From a virus, in the IMG/VR virus record IMGVR_UViG_3300032116_021241, positions 39,947 to 103,946 of that record: a stretch of 64,000 nucleotides of DNA; one strand, given 5' to 3'. The position numbers and the translations under genes are program-made. Shown piece after piece: positions 25,064-34,000 of this stretch. The notes beneath the pieces were generated by a model that searched no databases, was not told the DNA's origin, and saw nothing but the letters and a program-made list of their open reading frames with translations. How positions within the stretch are numbered: position 1 is the first letter of the stretch; every line of letters begins with the position of its first letter.

Positions 25064-27390
25064 TTTTTCTTAGCGTATTTTTTTGATTTTGATGAACTTT
25101 TACCCTCTCCGATTATTTCTTCACAATCTTTTTTAGTGATAGTTTCTATATCATAAATAGCCGGAATCTTATAATTTTTATTTTTAAATTTAATGTATGG
25201 TCCATATTGACCATTCAATACTTTTATATCACCAAATTCTTTTGTAGATCCCGATTTTTCATTACTTGAATTTTCCTTTATTAATTCTGAAGCTTCCTTT
25301 AGATTTATTTTTTCAGGATCATATTCTGTATTTGACAATCCAATAAACTTACCATCATATTTTACATACGGTCCAAATTTACCAATCGCTACTTGAACAG
25401 GTTTTGATTTATATTCTCCTAGGTTTCTAGGCCATTTTAAAAGTTCCAATGCTTCTTCAAGAGTTATACTACCAACTTCTTTGTCTTTTGGTATAGATGC
25501 ATATTTTAAATCTTCATCTCCTTTTTCTCCAAGTTGTACCATAGGTCCAAATCTTCCAAATCGAGAATAAACATTTTTCTTTGTAGATTTATCAACACCA
25601 ATTAATCTTTCATTTGATGTTCCGATTTCACCAAGAGCAGATTTAACCTTTTTATCAAAAGGAGAATAAAAATCTTTAAGCATTATTTTCCATTCTTTAT
25701 TACCATCTGAAATTTCATCTAGTTGATTTTCTATTCCAGCAGTAAATTTATAATCCATAATATCTGGAAAATTATCTGTTAGATAATCACAAACTACAAT
25801 TCCAATTTCAGTAGGAATCATTTTAGCTTTTTCTGCACCAAATTTTTCATCTAATTCATTAGTGGATAATTTATCATTTTTTAGACTGATATTTTTTACT
25901 TTTCTTGATTTAGCAGGCAGGTCTTTTTTCTCAACATATTCTCTTTTTTGAATAGTTGATAAAATTGATGCATATGTAGAAGGTCTTCCTATTCCAAGTT
26001 CTTCTAATTTTTTTACTAATGAAGCTTCATTGTATCTAGCTGCTGGTTTAGTATAAATTTCTAACCCATCAATTTGTTCATAATCAAGAATTTGACCTTT
26101 CTCCATCTTCGGTAAAGTTCCATTTTCATCTTGATCATCTTGATTTTCTTCTTCTTCAGCATCTTCATTACTATATACCTTTAAAAAACCGTCAAATGTT
26201 ATTACTTCGCCTTTTGCAACAAATAAATCTTTTTTACCACCTTTGGAACTTTCAATTTCAATAGTGGTTTTATCCAATAAAGCATCTGACATCTGAGAAG
26301 CCACTGCTCTCCTCCAAATTAAACCATAAAGTTTCATTTCATCTTGTCCAGAAACTACTTCTTCATGTTCAAAATGAGTTGGCCTTATTGCTTCGTGGGC
26401 CTCTTGAGCACTGGCGTTTTTATTCTTAAATTTTTTAGGATTAGAAAATTTATTACCATACTTTTCAACTATAAATTGAGTTGCTGCCTGAACAGATTCC
26501 TCTGATAAATTTACACTGTCTGTACGATGATAAGATATATGACCTTGCTCATAAAGATTTTGAGCAGTTCTCATTGTTCTGTCTACACTAAATCCAAATT
26601 TTTTTGATGCTTCTTGTTGTAAACTTGAAGTTGTAAATGGTGCTGGAGAACTTCTTTTTCCGGGTTTAGTTTCAATCGAGCTTACACTGAATTCTGAACC
26701 AACTAATTTATTTAAGAATTTTTCAGTCTCTTCAAAATTTTTGAATCTTTTATTTAGTACAGCTTTTATTTTCTGTTTTTTACCACCTTTGTCAATTGAA
26801 AAAATTGCTACAACTTTATAATCAGAAGTAGAATCAAATGATTTATGTTCTTTTTCTCTTTCTACAAGAATTCTTAATGCAACACTTTGAACCCTTCCTG
26901 CAGATAAACCTAATTTTATTTTTTTCCAAAGCAATGGCGATAAATCAAACCCCACTAAACGGTCCAACACCCTCCTTGCTTGTTGAGCATTGACCATATT
27001 CATATTAAGTGTTGTAGGATTATTTATAGCTTCATTAATAGCTTTTTCGGTGATCTCTTTAAAAATAATTCTTTTGGTTTTTTTTACGTTTAAGCCAAGA
27101 ACCTCTGCAACATGCCAAGAAATTGCTTCTCCTTCTAAATCGTAGTCACCTGCTAAAATAACTTCATCACATTTTTTTGCTAAATCTTTTAATTCTTTAA
27201 CAACATCTTTTTTGTCAGTAGAAACCACATATGAAGGTTCAAAATCATTTTTTTTATCAATTCCTTCTTTACCTTTTTTTAATTCTCTAATGTGACCTAT
27301 ACTAGCTTTGACTATATAATCTTTTCCAAGATAAGATTGAATTTTCTTGATCTTACCCGGACTTTCACATATTACTAATTTTTTTCCCAT
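25060..27390 (-). CDS. topA: DNA topoisomerase I (type IA)
   Basis: 776 residues. The TOPRIM domain opens with KKLVICESPGKIKKIQSYLG and has the acidic triad in GDYDLEGEAISWH (D82, D84, E86; the common form is DPDREGE). QARRVLDRLVGF and SAGRVQSVALRILVERE follow, and the catalytic tyrosine is Y287 in HISYHRTDSVNLS. The C-terminus has no Cys zinc ribbons but three or more FGP(Y/M)(V/I) repeats (RFGRFGPMVQLG, IGKFGPYVKYDG, LNGQYGPYIKFKN), as in Bacteroidota TopA. It relaxes negative supercoils and may replace or supplement T4-type topoisomerase II. It is most likely acquired from a host. Confidence 0.97.
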   Translation of the reverse strand: MGKKLVICESPGKIKKIQSYLGKDYIVKASIGHIRELKKGKEGIDKKNDFEPSYVVSTDKKDVVKELKDLAKKCDEVILAGDYDLEGEAISWHVAEVLGLNVKKTKRIIFKEITEKAINEAINNPTTLNMNMVNAQQARRVLDRLVGFDLSPLLWKKIKLGLSAGRVQSVALRILVEREKEHKSFDSTSDYKVVAIFSIDKGGKKQKIKAVLNKRFKNFEETEKFLNKLVGSEFSVSSIETKPGKRSSPAPFTTSSLQQEASKKFGFSVDRTMRTAQNLYEQGHISYHRTDSVNLSEESVQAATQFIVEKYGNKFSNPKKFKNKNASAQEAHEAIRPTHFEHEEVVSGQDEMKLYGLIWRRAVASQMSDALLDKTTIEIESSKGGKKDLFVAKGEVITFDGFLKVYSNEDAEEEENQDDQDENGTLPKMEKGQILDYEQIDGLEIYTKPAARYNEASLVKKLEELGIGRPSTYASILSTIQKREYVEKKDLPAKSRKVKNISLKNDKLSTNELDEKFGAEKAKMIPTEIGIVVCDYLTDNFPDIMDYKFTAGIENQLDEISDGNKEWKIMLKDFYSPFDKKVKSALGEIGTSNERLIGVDKSTKKNVYSRFGRFGPMVQLGEKGDEDLKYASIPKDKEVGSITLEEALELLKWPRNLGEYKSKPVQVAIGKFGPYVKYDGKFIGLSNTEYDPEKINLKEASELIKENSSNEKSGSTKEFGDIKVLNGQYGPYIKFKNKNYKIPAIYDIETITKKDCEEIIGEGKSSSKSKKYAKKK

Positions 27391-27396
27391 AATAAA

Positions 27397-27756
27397 TTAT
27401 TTTATTTTTTTTGGCCTACCCCTCTTTTTTTTATTTTCAATTTCAACTGTAACAGTATCAATAATAATTTTTTTATTGTCTTTTAAATCAGATTCAAACC
27501 AAGTTTCCTTTAAATCTTTATTATGATCATCAAAATTCTTTTTTGTCCAAACTTGATTTTTTGTAATAGAATTTTTAGCCTGATCTTGTGTAATCCAAAA
27601 TATTTTTTTTACATTTTGACCTTCATTAATTTCAACATTTAAATGTGGACCCTCTTTAAAGTTCATTCTTACAGAACTACCTTTATCTATTACTGTACCA
27701 TCCATTAATTTAATATTTTCCAGTAACTTCATGTATGTTATTTTATTTTTTGCCAT
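27397..27756 (-). CDS. Small protein with C-terminal AT-hook
   Basis: 119 residues. Residues 1-100 form an unrecognised domain with strands KLMDGTVIDKGSSVRMNF, LNVEINEG and KKIFWITQDQAKNSI. The last 10 residues, KKRGRPKKIK, are a textbook AT-hook (RGRP core flanked by Lys), which binds the minor groove of A/T tracts. In a genome this AT-rich it could coat or organise phage DNA, or guide a partner such as topoisomerase I or the sigma factors encoded on each side. It lies 6 bases upstream of topA. Confidence 0.7.
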   Translation of the reverse strand: MAKNKITYMKLLENIKLMDGTVIDKGSSVRMNFKEGPHLNVEINEGQNVKKIFWITQDQAKNSITKNQVWTKKNFDDHNKDLKETWFESDLKDNKKIIIDTVTVEIENKKKRGRPKKIK

Positions 27757-27758
27757 TT

Positions 27759-28622
27759 CTATATGTGTTGACGTAAAACTTTGCTATTCTTGTTACATTT
27801 TAATACTCTGATAGTCATATCTTTAATTTGACGAACTCTTTCTCTTGTTAAATCCAAATAGTCACCTATTTCTTCTAGAGTCATAGTTTGGTAACCCAAA
27901 ATTCCATAATACATACAAACTATAACTCTTTGACGGGGTTGGAGACTTTTCAAAATTTTCTCTAAATCATCGCAAAAAGATTCATTAATTAATTTTTCAT
28001 CCGGTGATGTTATTTCTTTGTTGATCAAACAATCACTTAAAACCATATCCTCACTGTCAGAAACAGGACTATCCAAAGAAGCAACCTTTCCAGTGTTACT
28101 TAGCATAGTATCTTTAATTTTAATTTCTGTTTCTTCAAGGACTTGAGCAATTTCCTGTTCAGTGGGTTCTCTTTCAAGTTTTATTTCTAATTGCTGTGCA
28201 GTTCTATTAATTTTATTTATTGCCAAATTTTGATTATTTGGTAGACGAATTAATTTGCCGTTATCAGAAATTGATTGCATGATTGATTGACGAATCCACC
28301 AAACTGCGTAAGAAATAAATTTAAATCCTCTAGAATTGTCAAATCTCTCGGCTGCTTTAATTAAACCCAAATTTCCATCAGAAATCAAATCTTCCAAGCT
28401 CATACCTTGGTTTTGAAATTGCTTAGCTACAGAAACAACAAAACGGAGATTAGCTTTCACAATTTCATTTAGTGCAGCTTTATCTCCGTTTGCTATTCTC
28501 TCTAATAAATTATATTCTTCTTCTTCTGTTAGTAGTTTGATTTTTGATACTTCTGAGAAATAATAATCTAATGATTGACTCTCTCTCTTTGTGATTGATT
28601 TAGTGATTTTTAGTTGTCTCAT
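27759..28622 (-). CDS. RpoD-like sigma-70 factor (copy 1)
   Basis: 287 residues. The N-terminus MRQLKITKSITKRESQSLDY is characteristic of Bacteroidota RpoD, which lacks region 1.1. Region 2 is complete, with LRFVVSVAKQFQNQGMSLEDL (2.1-2.2) and RGFKFISYAVWWIRQSIMQSI (2.3-2.4). Region 3 (REPTEQEIAQVLE) follows, and region 4.2 has the helix-turn-helix MTLEEIGDYLDLTRERVRQIKD. It should direct host RNA polymerase core to phage promoters. The gene lies 2 bases upstream of the AT-hook gene. A TTG-N20-TATATTTG promoter precedes it, so the host housekeeping sigma can probably start its synthesis. Confidence 0.95.
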   Translation of the reverse strand: MRQLKITKSITKRESQSLDYYFSEVSKIKLLTEEEEYNLLERIANGDKAALNEIVKANLRFVVSVAKQFQNQGMSLEDLISDGNLGLIKAAERFDNSRGFKFISYAVWWIRQSIMQSISDNGKLIRLPNNQNLAINKINRTAQQLEIKLEREPTEQEIAQVLEETEIKIKDTMLSNTGKVASLDSPVSDSEDMVLSDCLINKEITSPDEKLINESFCDDLEKILKSLQPRQRVIVCMYYGILGYQTMTLEEIGDYLDLTRERVRQIKDMTIRVLKCNKNSKVLRQHI

Positions 28623-28659
28623 TTTGTTTGTGATTTTACTATAGATAAAAGTAATCTCA

Positions 28660-28690
28660 CAAATATAAGAAATATGAACTATAAAGACAA
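28660..28690 (-). promoter_or_regulatory. Bacteroidota housekeeping promoter (TTG-N20-TATATTTG)
   Basis: On the minus strand a TTG (28690-28688) is separated by exactly 20 bases from TATATTTG (28667-28660). This matches the Bacteroidota sigma-70 consensus TTG-N19-21-TAnnTTTG. It lies 38 bases upstream of the ATG of the first RpoD-like sigma gene at 28622. Confidence 0.75.
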
Positions 28691-28727
28691 CACTTTTCTA
28701 ATTTTTTATAATTTTTTATAATTTTTA

Positions 28728-29585
28728 TTAAAAACGAAGTTCTGAACCCAAATTTCTTTTCATGAAACCTCTCAATTTTCTGATTGCTTTATCTTTAATT
28801 TGCCTGATCCTTTCCGAAGAAAATTCAAGTTTGTGTGCAATTTCAGTGTTTGTTAATTCCAGATTTTTATCATTTAATCCATAACTGAGTTTTATTACCT
28901 CCTTTTCCATTTCTGAAAGACAAGAAAAAGCTAATTCAATCTGTTTTTTTCTATAATTACCTGCAACGTAATCTTCAATATTCAAAACATCTTGATTGAG
29001 TACATCTAATAAAGTGGTTTCGCAATCAGGTGTTAATTTTGTATCTAAAGAAGAAGTCTTGTTTCCGACGTATAAAATATCGAATGTTTTATGATCAATA
29101 TTTAATTCTTTACAAACTTCATCTATAGAGAAATAACCATTATTCTCTAATTTCTTTTTATTTATTAAATCTTTTAAATGATTTTGTTGTTGGATTTTAT
29201 TTTGAGGTAATCTAACTAATTGTCCATGTTTAGCAATTGCTTCTAGTATTGATTGTCTTACCCAAGCTACAGCATAAGAAATAAATTTGAAACCTCTAGT
29301 TTCATCAAATCTTTGAGCTGCTTTTATTAAACCAACATTTCCTTCTGCTATCAGTTCCTCTAATGACAAACCACGATTCTGATATTTTTTTGCACATGAA
29401 ATAACAAATCTTAAATTGGCTTTTACCAATTCATTTTCTGCGTTTTTATCTCCGGTTCTAATTTTTTGAGCTAATTCAACTTCCTTTTGTTGATCAATCA
29501 TCGGAATTAAAGAAACATCATTGAAATATTTATCAATTATAAAAGTTCTATCCGTGATGGTTGCTGTAATCTTTAGGCTTCTCAT
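28728..29585 (-). CDS. RpoD-like sigma-70 factor (copy 2)
   Basis: 285 residues, a divergent paralogue of the neighbouring sigma factor. It keeps MRSLKITATITDRT at the N-terminus, LRFVISCAKKYQNRGLSLEEL and RGFKFISYAVAWVRQSILEAI in region 2 and a region 4.2 helix-turn-helix, NTEIAHKLEFSSERIRQIKD. Region 3 is strongly altered (NNGYFSIDEVCKELNIDHKT). In region 2.4, AVAWVRQSI replaces AVWWIRQSI, and in region 4.2 FSSERIRQI replaces LTRERVRQI. These promoter-reading residues differ between copies, so they may recognise different promoter classes, for example middle and late. A 105-base intergenic region separates the two genes. Confidence 0.94.
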   Translation of the reverse strand: MRSLKITATITDRTFIIDKYFNDVSLIPMIDQQKEVELAQKIRTGDKNAENELVKANLRFVISCAKKYQNRGLSLEELIAEGNVGLIKAAQRFDETRGFKFISYAVAWVRQSILEAIAKHGQLVRLPQNKIQQQNHLKDLINKKKLENNGYFSIDEVCKELNIDHKTFDILYVGNKTSSLDTKLTPDCETTLLDVLNQDVLNIEDYVAGNYRKKQIELAFSCLSEMEKEVIKLSYGLNDKNLELTNTEIAHKLEFSSERIRQIKDKAIRKLRGFMKRNLGSELRF

Positions 29586-29643
29586 GTTTATAATTTGTTT
29601 TTTGTGGTTAATTAAAACGAAATTATAAAAAAAAAGTTACAAA

Positions 29644-30480
29644 TTACATTTTGCTTTTAATTTCATTTAAACGGTCACGAATTTTTGCACAGAATTCATA
29701 TTGCTCCTTTTCTTCAGCATTTATTTTTAAAGCTTCTAAAAATTCTATGTTATTGATATTCTGTAGATTCTGTTCTGAAAAACCATCATAAAAGGTAAAT
29801 CCAGAATTTTTAAAATAATCTTTTTCAAGATTTAAATTAAAACCATCTATAATAATAAAAGATGGAGAATTAATATTATTTAAAATATTATTTATAAAAA
29901 TATCTTGCTGTTCGTTATTTAATTGAGAAAATTTCTCAAATTCCTCTTTTTCTTTTTTTAATTGTTCTTGGGTTTTTTTATAAAAGTCATTACATAATTC
30001 TTCTATTTCTTTTGGAAGATTTTTATAATCTAATTTTACTACAATTAAATTATTCTTACTTTTTAAATCCAAGTCTTTGACGTGATTAACATTTTTTTTA
30101 TTTGTGCCAATCAAAAAACATCCTGTAACATCATTCAATAAACCAAGTTTAGAAAAACATTTAGGTTCATTTTCTTTTTTATCTTTAATGTATTTCTCTA
30201 CTTTATCTTTCTCTTCAATTAGTTTTTCTATATTTATAACATCATTTTTTTTGCCGGATTTTTTATCCAAAATGTTGTTGAAATTAAATTTTTTTTTTAA
30301 AATATTATCATATTCTAAGACGAAAAAATAATTTAATTTAGAAGCATCTTTAGTTCTTTTTATAGAGTTATGTTTATCAATATTTTGATCTTCTTTGAAT
30401 TTATCAAAAATCGTAATTACCTTTTTGTGTTGAGGTAATTGCATTACTCTATTATAGGTAATTTTCTTTACTAATTTCAT
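29644..30480 (-). CDS. UVR-motif protein of unknown function
   Basis: 278 residues, family not recognised apart from the C-terminus. Residues about 248-278 (EALKINAEEKEQYEFCAKIRD, then RLNEIK) form a UVR motif as in UvrB, UvrC, McsA and ClpC, a helical hairpin for protein-protein contact. The middle is Lys/Glu-rich and probably coiled (KKTQEQLKKEKEEFEKF). A central domain contains VTGCFLIGTNKKNVNHVKDL, and SFIIIDGFNLNLEKDYF lies just before the motif. It may recruit host nucleotide-excision repair or Clp machinery, but this is inferred from one motif. It lies 58 bases downstream of the second sigma gene. Confidence 0.65.
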   Translation of the reverse strand: MKLVKKITYNRVMQLPQHKKVITIFDKFKEDQNIDKHNSIKRTKDASKLNYFFVLEYDNILKKKFNFNNILDKKSGKKNDVINIEKLIEEKDKVEKYIKDKKENEPKCFSKLGLLNDVTGCFLIGTNKKNVNHVKDLDLKSKNNLIVVKLDYKNLPKEIEELCNDFYKKTQEQLKKEKEEFEKFSQLNNEQQDIFINNILNNINSPSFIIIDGFNLNLEKDYFKNSGFTFYDGFSEQNLQNINNIEFLEALKINAEEKEQYEFCAKIRDRLNEIKSKM

Positions 30481-30491
30481 AAAAAAAATAA

Positions 30492-30791
30492 TTAACTATT
30501 CCAGTCAAGTTGATTAAAAAAATTCTTTATTGTTTCAAAGGCTTCCTCATTATCTATGTTTATGAATGCACTTTGTATTTGACCGGTTTTATGATTAACA
30601 CCACTAAATGTTAAAGACAAATATCTCATAGAAACATTTTTTTCCCTGAATTGAACAAGATCAATCTCTAGTTGACCATCTTGTTCATTACCTATGCATA
30701 AATAGGTTGAAGGTTCATCATTGTTTTCTCTATTGTTATTTTCTTCTTGCGGAATAAGATTAGACTTGCTAATAAAATTGTTATCAGACAT
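30492..30791 (-). CDS. Small hypothetical protein
   Basis: 99 residues, not recognised. The first 25 residues are Asn/Glu-rich and probably disordered. The rest is a compact alpha/beta region with strand-like STYLCIGNEQDGQLEIDLVQF and MRYLSLTFSGVNHKTGQIQSAFINI, and a final helix EEAFETIKNFFNQLDW. The pattern could be a small single-strand-binding or regulatory fold, but no signature supports a name. It lies 11 bases upstream of the UVR-motif gene, within the same minus-strand group. Confidence 0.6.
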   Translation of the reverse strand: MSDNNFISKSNLIPQEENNNRENNDEPSTYLCIGNEQDGQLEIDLVQFREKNVSMRYLSLTFSGVNHKTGQIQSAFINIDNEEAFETIKNFFNQLDWNS

Positions 30792-30842
30792 TTTTTCTAT
30801 ATTTTATAAAATAAAAATATGAAAATAAAATAACAAAGTAAA

Positions 30843-31067
30843 TTAATATTCAGAATCAAATTCTTGACCTTGATGCATAATCCCAATACTTACTTTGTGA
30901 GCTAATTCTTTTAATCTAATTAGTTTTTTTCTTGCCCTTCTTCCAGCTTTTCTGTTTCTAGTAGGTCCAATAAATTTATATAAATCTTGTTCAGTTTGTT
31001 GAATTAAGAATTTTAATTTTTGAAAATTCTCATCAATATTATTATTATCGTTAAATTGTGGTATCAT
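30843..31067 (-). CDS. Histone H1-like small basic protein
   Basis: 74 residues. The C-terminal half, NRKAGRRARKKLIRLKELAHKVSI (positions about 38-61), resembles the helical KAAGxRARKxxxEL core of the histone H1-like (Hc1-like) proteins common in Bacteroidota. The N-terminal half is an acidic helix with FQKLKFLIQQTEQDLYKF. These proteins bind DNA, so it may act as a phage nucleoid-associated protein, or alter host DNA. It starts 5 bases downstream of the portal gene, so it probably shares the portal transcript. The similarity is short. Confidence 0.6.
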   Translation of the reverse strand: MIPQFNDNNNIDENFQKLKFLIQQTEQDLYKFIGPTRNRKAGRRARKKLIRLKELAHKVSIGIMHQGQEFDSEY

Positions 31068-31072
31068 ATAAT

Positions 31073-34000
31073 TTATTCAGAATCACTATTCTCATCCTTG
31101 ATCTTATTCAAATATGAGTCTATGCTTTTCATCATTTTTCTTGTTTGGATATCAAATTTTCTATTTTCAACAATTAATTTATTTTCAGTTAAAGGGGCAC
31201 CAGCTTCAGCTTCTGCTCCGCCTGCTGCTGGTTCAGTTCCACCTGCTTCCGGTGCTGCTTCAGCTCCTCCTAATTCAGGGGTTGCTTCTGGTGTTGCTTC
31301 TGCACCACCTCCAAGACCACCTAATACGCTAGAACCTCCAAAACCTCCACTGGACTCTTCTCCCCCTGATGATTCAGATCCACCTTCAGGTGTTGAACCA
31401 CCATCACCAGCATCAAAATCTGGTTTTCTAAATTTTTCATCCAAATCTTTGAATATACCAGTATCCATATATTCATCATTTGCTCTCTCAATCTCAGAAA
31501 ACATTTTCTTTTCAACTTTCTTTTGTCTAAGAATTTGTTTGATCTCTGACTTTGAAAAACCTAGAATATATTCCATTGCCCAAGAATAAGAAACAGGAGC
31601 AGTGGCATCACTTGAGAATAATTCTTTGAAAACTTCCATTCTTGCTTTCCAAGTTTCGAGTTTTAATAACTCTAGCTGTGTTGATGGATTTGTCAAAGTC
31701 AAAGTAAAATTATCTAAGTCATCTTCAAATCCTAAAAAGTATAAATGTACATTAGCTATTCTTCTTAATTCAAGAACTATCTGTTCTTGAATTCTGTTTA
31801 TAGTTCTAGCAAATCTCAAATCAACTTGAGAAAGAGTTGAACCTCCCGGCATAGATTCAGCATAGTTCAAATATGTTTTTGGAACTTTGATTGCAGCAAA
31901 TAATTTGTTTTGTAAATATTCTATATCGGCTATGGCATCTAAATTAGAATTTTGTGTAAAAATGCCTACGGTTAAAGCAAAATTGTGAAAATTATGATAT
32001 TGTTCAGGGCCATCAATTGTGATAGTTCCTGTATCTTGTTTATCGGATAAAAATTCCACTGAAACAATTTTATGGTTGTAGCAATAAGCACTATTTTTGA
32101 ATTCTCTCCAATTTTTGTATCCAAAATGTTTTACTAATTTATCTAAATTATTATGTGTGATTCCTTTGCTTTTTAAAAATTGTTTATTATTTGAATTTAA
32201 CTCATTAAAAATTTTATAAAATTCATTGTTTGAATCATTTATAATTGGTAAAATATCCTGAGTTTTATTAAAACCATTTTTTATCAAATCAGATAAAATA
32301 GAGATCATTCTTTCATCATATTTAATCCTTTGTGGACCAATAACACTTTCTACATAATCTTTATTTTCCCATAATTTTTTTGAGTTTTGACTGTATCGAA
32401 TTTTATTTTCTAACTTGTTTTTAGTTATTTTTGCTTTATTAGAAGTTCTTTTAATTATTTCATCTTTTTTTGGATTACTTTTAAAAGTAGAAGCTGATTT
32501 TTTTCTTGATTTTAAACTGTTATCTATCGCTGTCTTTATTTTTTTATCAAGCTCTTCAGGGCTAAGGTTTTCAAAATATTTTACAAGTCCCTTTTTTCTT
32601 TCTTTTTTCCATGATTCAGTTATTTCATTTCCAAAAAATTTATACATTTCATCAATTTTATCTTGGTGATAATAAAAATGATCTTTCGGATTCATAAAAC
32701 ATAAATTTTCGGGTGAATTGTTATATCTATTGAAGTCTTTGTGATGAATTGTGTTTTTTTCACTATCAAAATATTCATTTAGATATGAAAATATTTCATG
32801 TTCATTTAAATTTTTAAAATAATTAGCTACTAATCTATGTGTATATATCCATTCATTTGAATTATGATCAAACACCATTTCATAAGTGTTTCTTTTTCTT
32901 TTTTTACCAGCTCCTTTAATTTTTTGAAATTTTTTATTGAATGACCACATAGATTCACCTATTTGCAAATCCTTTGCTTGTTTAATTCCATTAAATTTAG
33001 TTGGAAATTTGTGATCAGGTGTTGTGGTAATTGTTTCACCATTATCTAATGTTATTTTTACTACATCAGTATTTTTTCTAGTTAATCCAGCCCAAGTTAT
33101 TTTTCCGGGAACTATTTCTCCTGTTTCTGGATTAATTGAATATGACCAAAGTTGTTTTCCATTTTCAAATTCAGAAATTATATCTTTTAGTTCTAGGCTT
33201 CTTCCATCTAATAATTCAATTTTTGTATCTAAAGCAAGACATGCTCCGGGTAAAGTTTCAATTTTAGAACTCTTATCCCCTCTTATTGGCAAGAAATAAT
33301 CCTCTTCGTAAGTTATTGGATTGTATTTTAAATTTACTTGACCACTATTCGGATCAACAACAGGAGATTTTTTAACATTCTTTTTTACCTGCTCAATTAA
33401 TTGATAAACATCATTTGGATCTGTGTTCCCAACTTCAATATAAAATATTCTCCTCTCAGGTGCTCTGGATAAACGATAAACCAACATAGCGTCTTCTGCT
33501 AACTGTAATTGTTTCCAAAGTTTTCTTGCAGGATCTAACAAACTTCTACCATAAGGCAATCTTGAAGCATCAAATAATAAACAAAAGTGAGCAACTTGCC
33601 ATTCCTCAAAAAACATATTGTTAATATCCCATTTGTATCTTGTCGATTTTGGATTTCCATCATAACCAACTTCTTTATGAATTTCACCAACTGGTAAAAT
33701 CATACAATCGTATATTCCTTGATCCTGATCAATTTCTAATTTCAAGAAACAATCTCCGTATTTACATAATTCTCTTGTCCAAAAACTTAAATTAAATTCA
33801 GCATTTAATGTATTATAAAATAATTCTTGTAAAATTTTCTTTATTCTTAAATTATCAGAATATATTGTTATTACATGACCCCTTTCACTTCTAGTGCAAA
33901 CTTCATCTGAGATTATATCTAAAGCAGCAGCGATTTCAGGAGACAAATCCATGGACCTAAAATCGTTATATGCTGTAATTCTGTCTGAATCATAAAACAA

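Noticed and set aside
31020-31589. Plus-strand 189-residue Pro/Ala/Ser-rich frame
   Set aside because: It is the antisense of the Gly/Glu/Ala-rich tail of the portal gene, without its own start context or motif.
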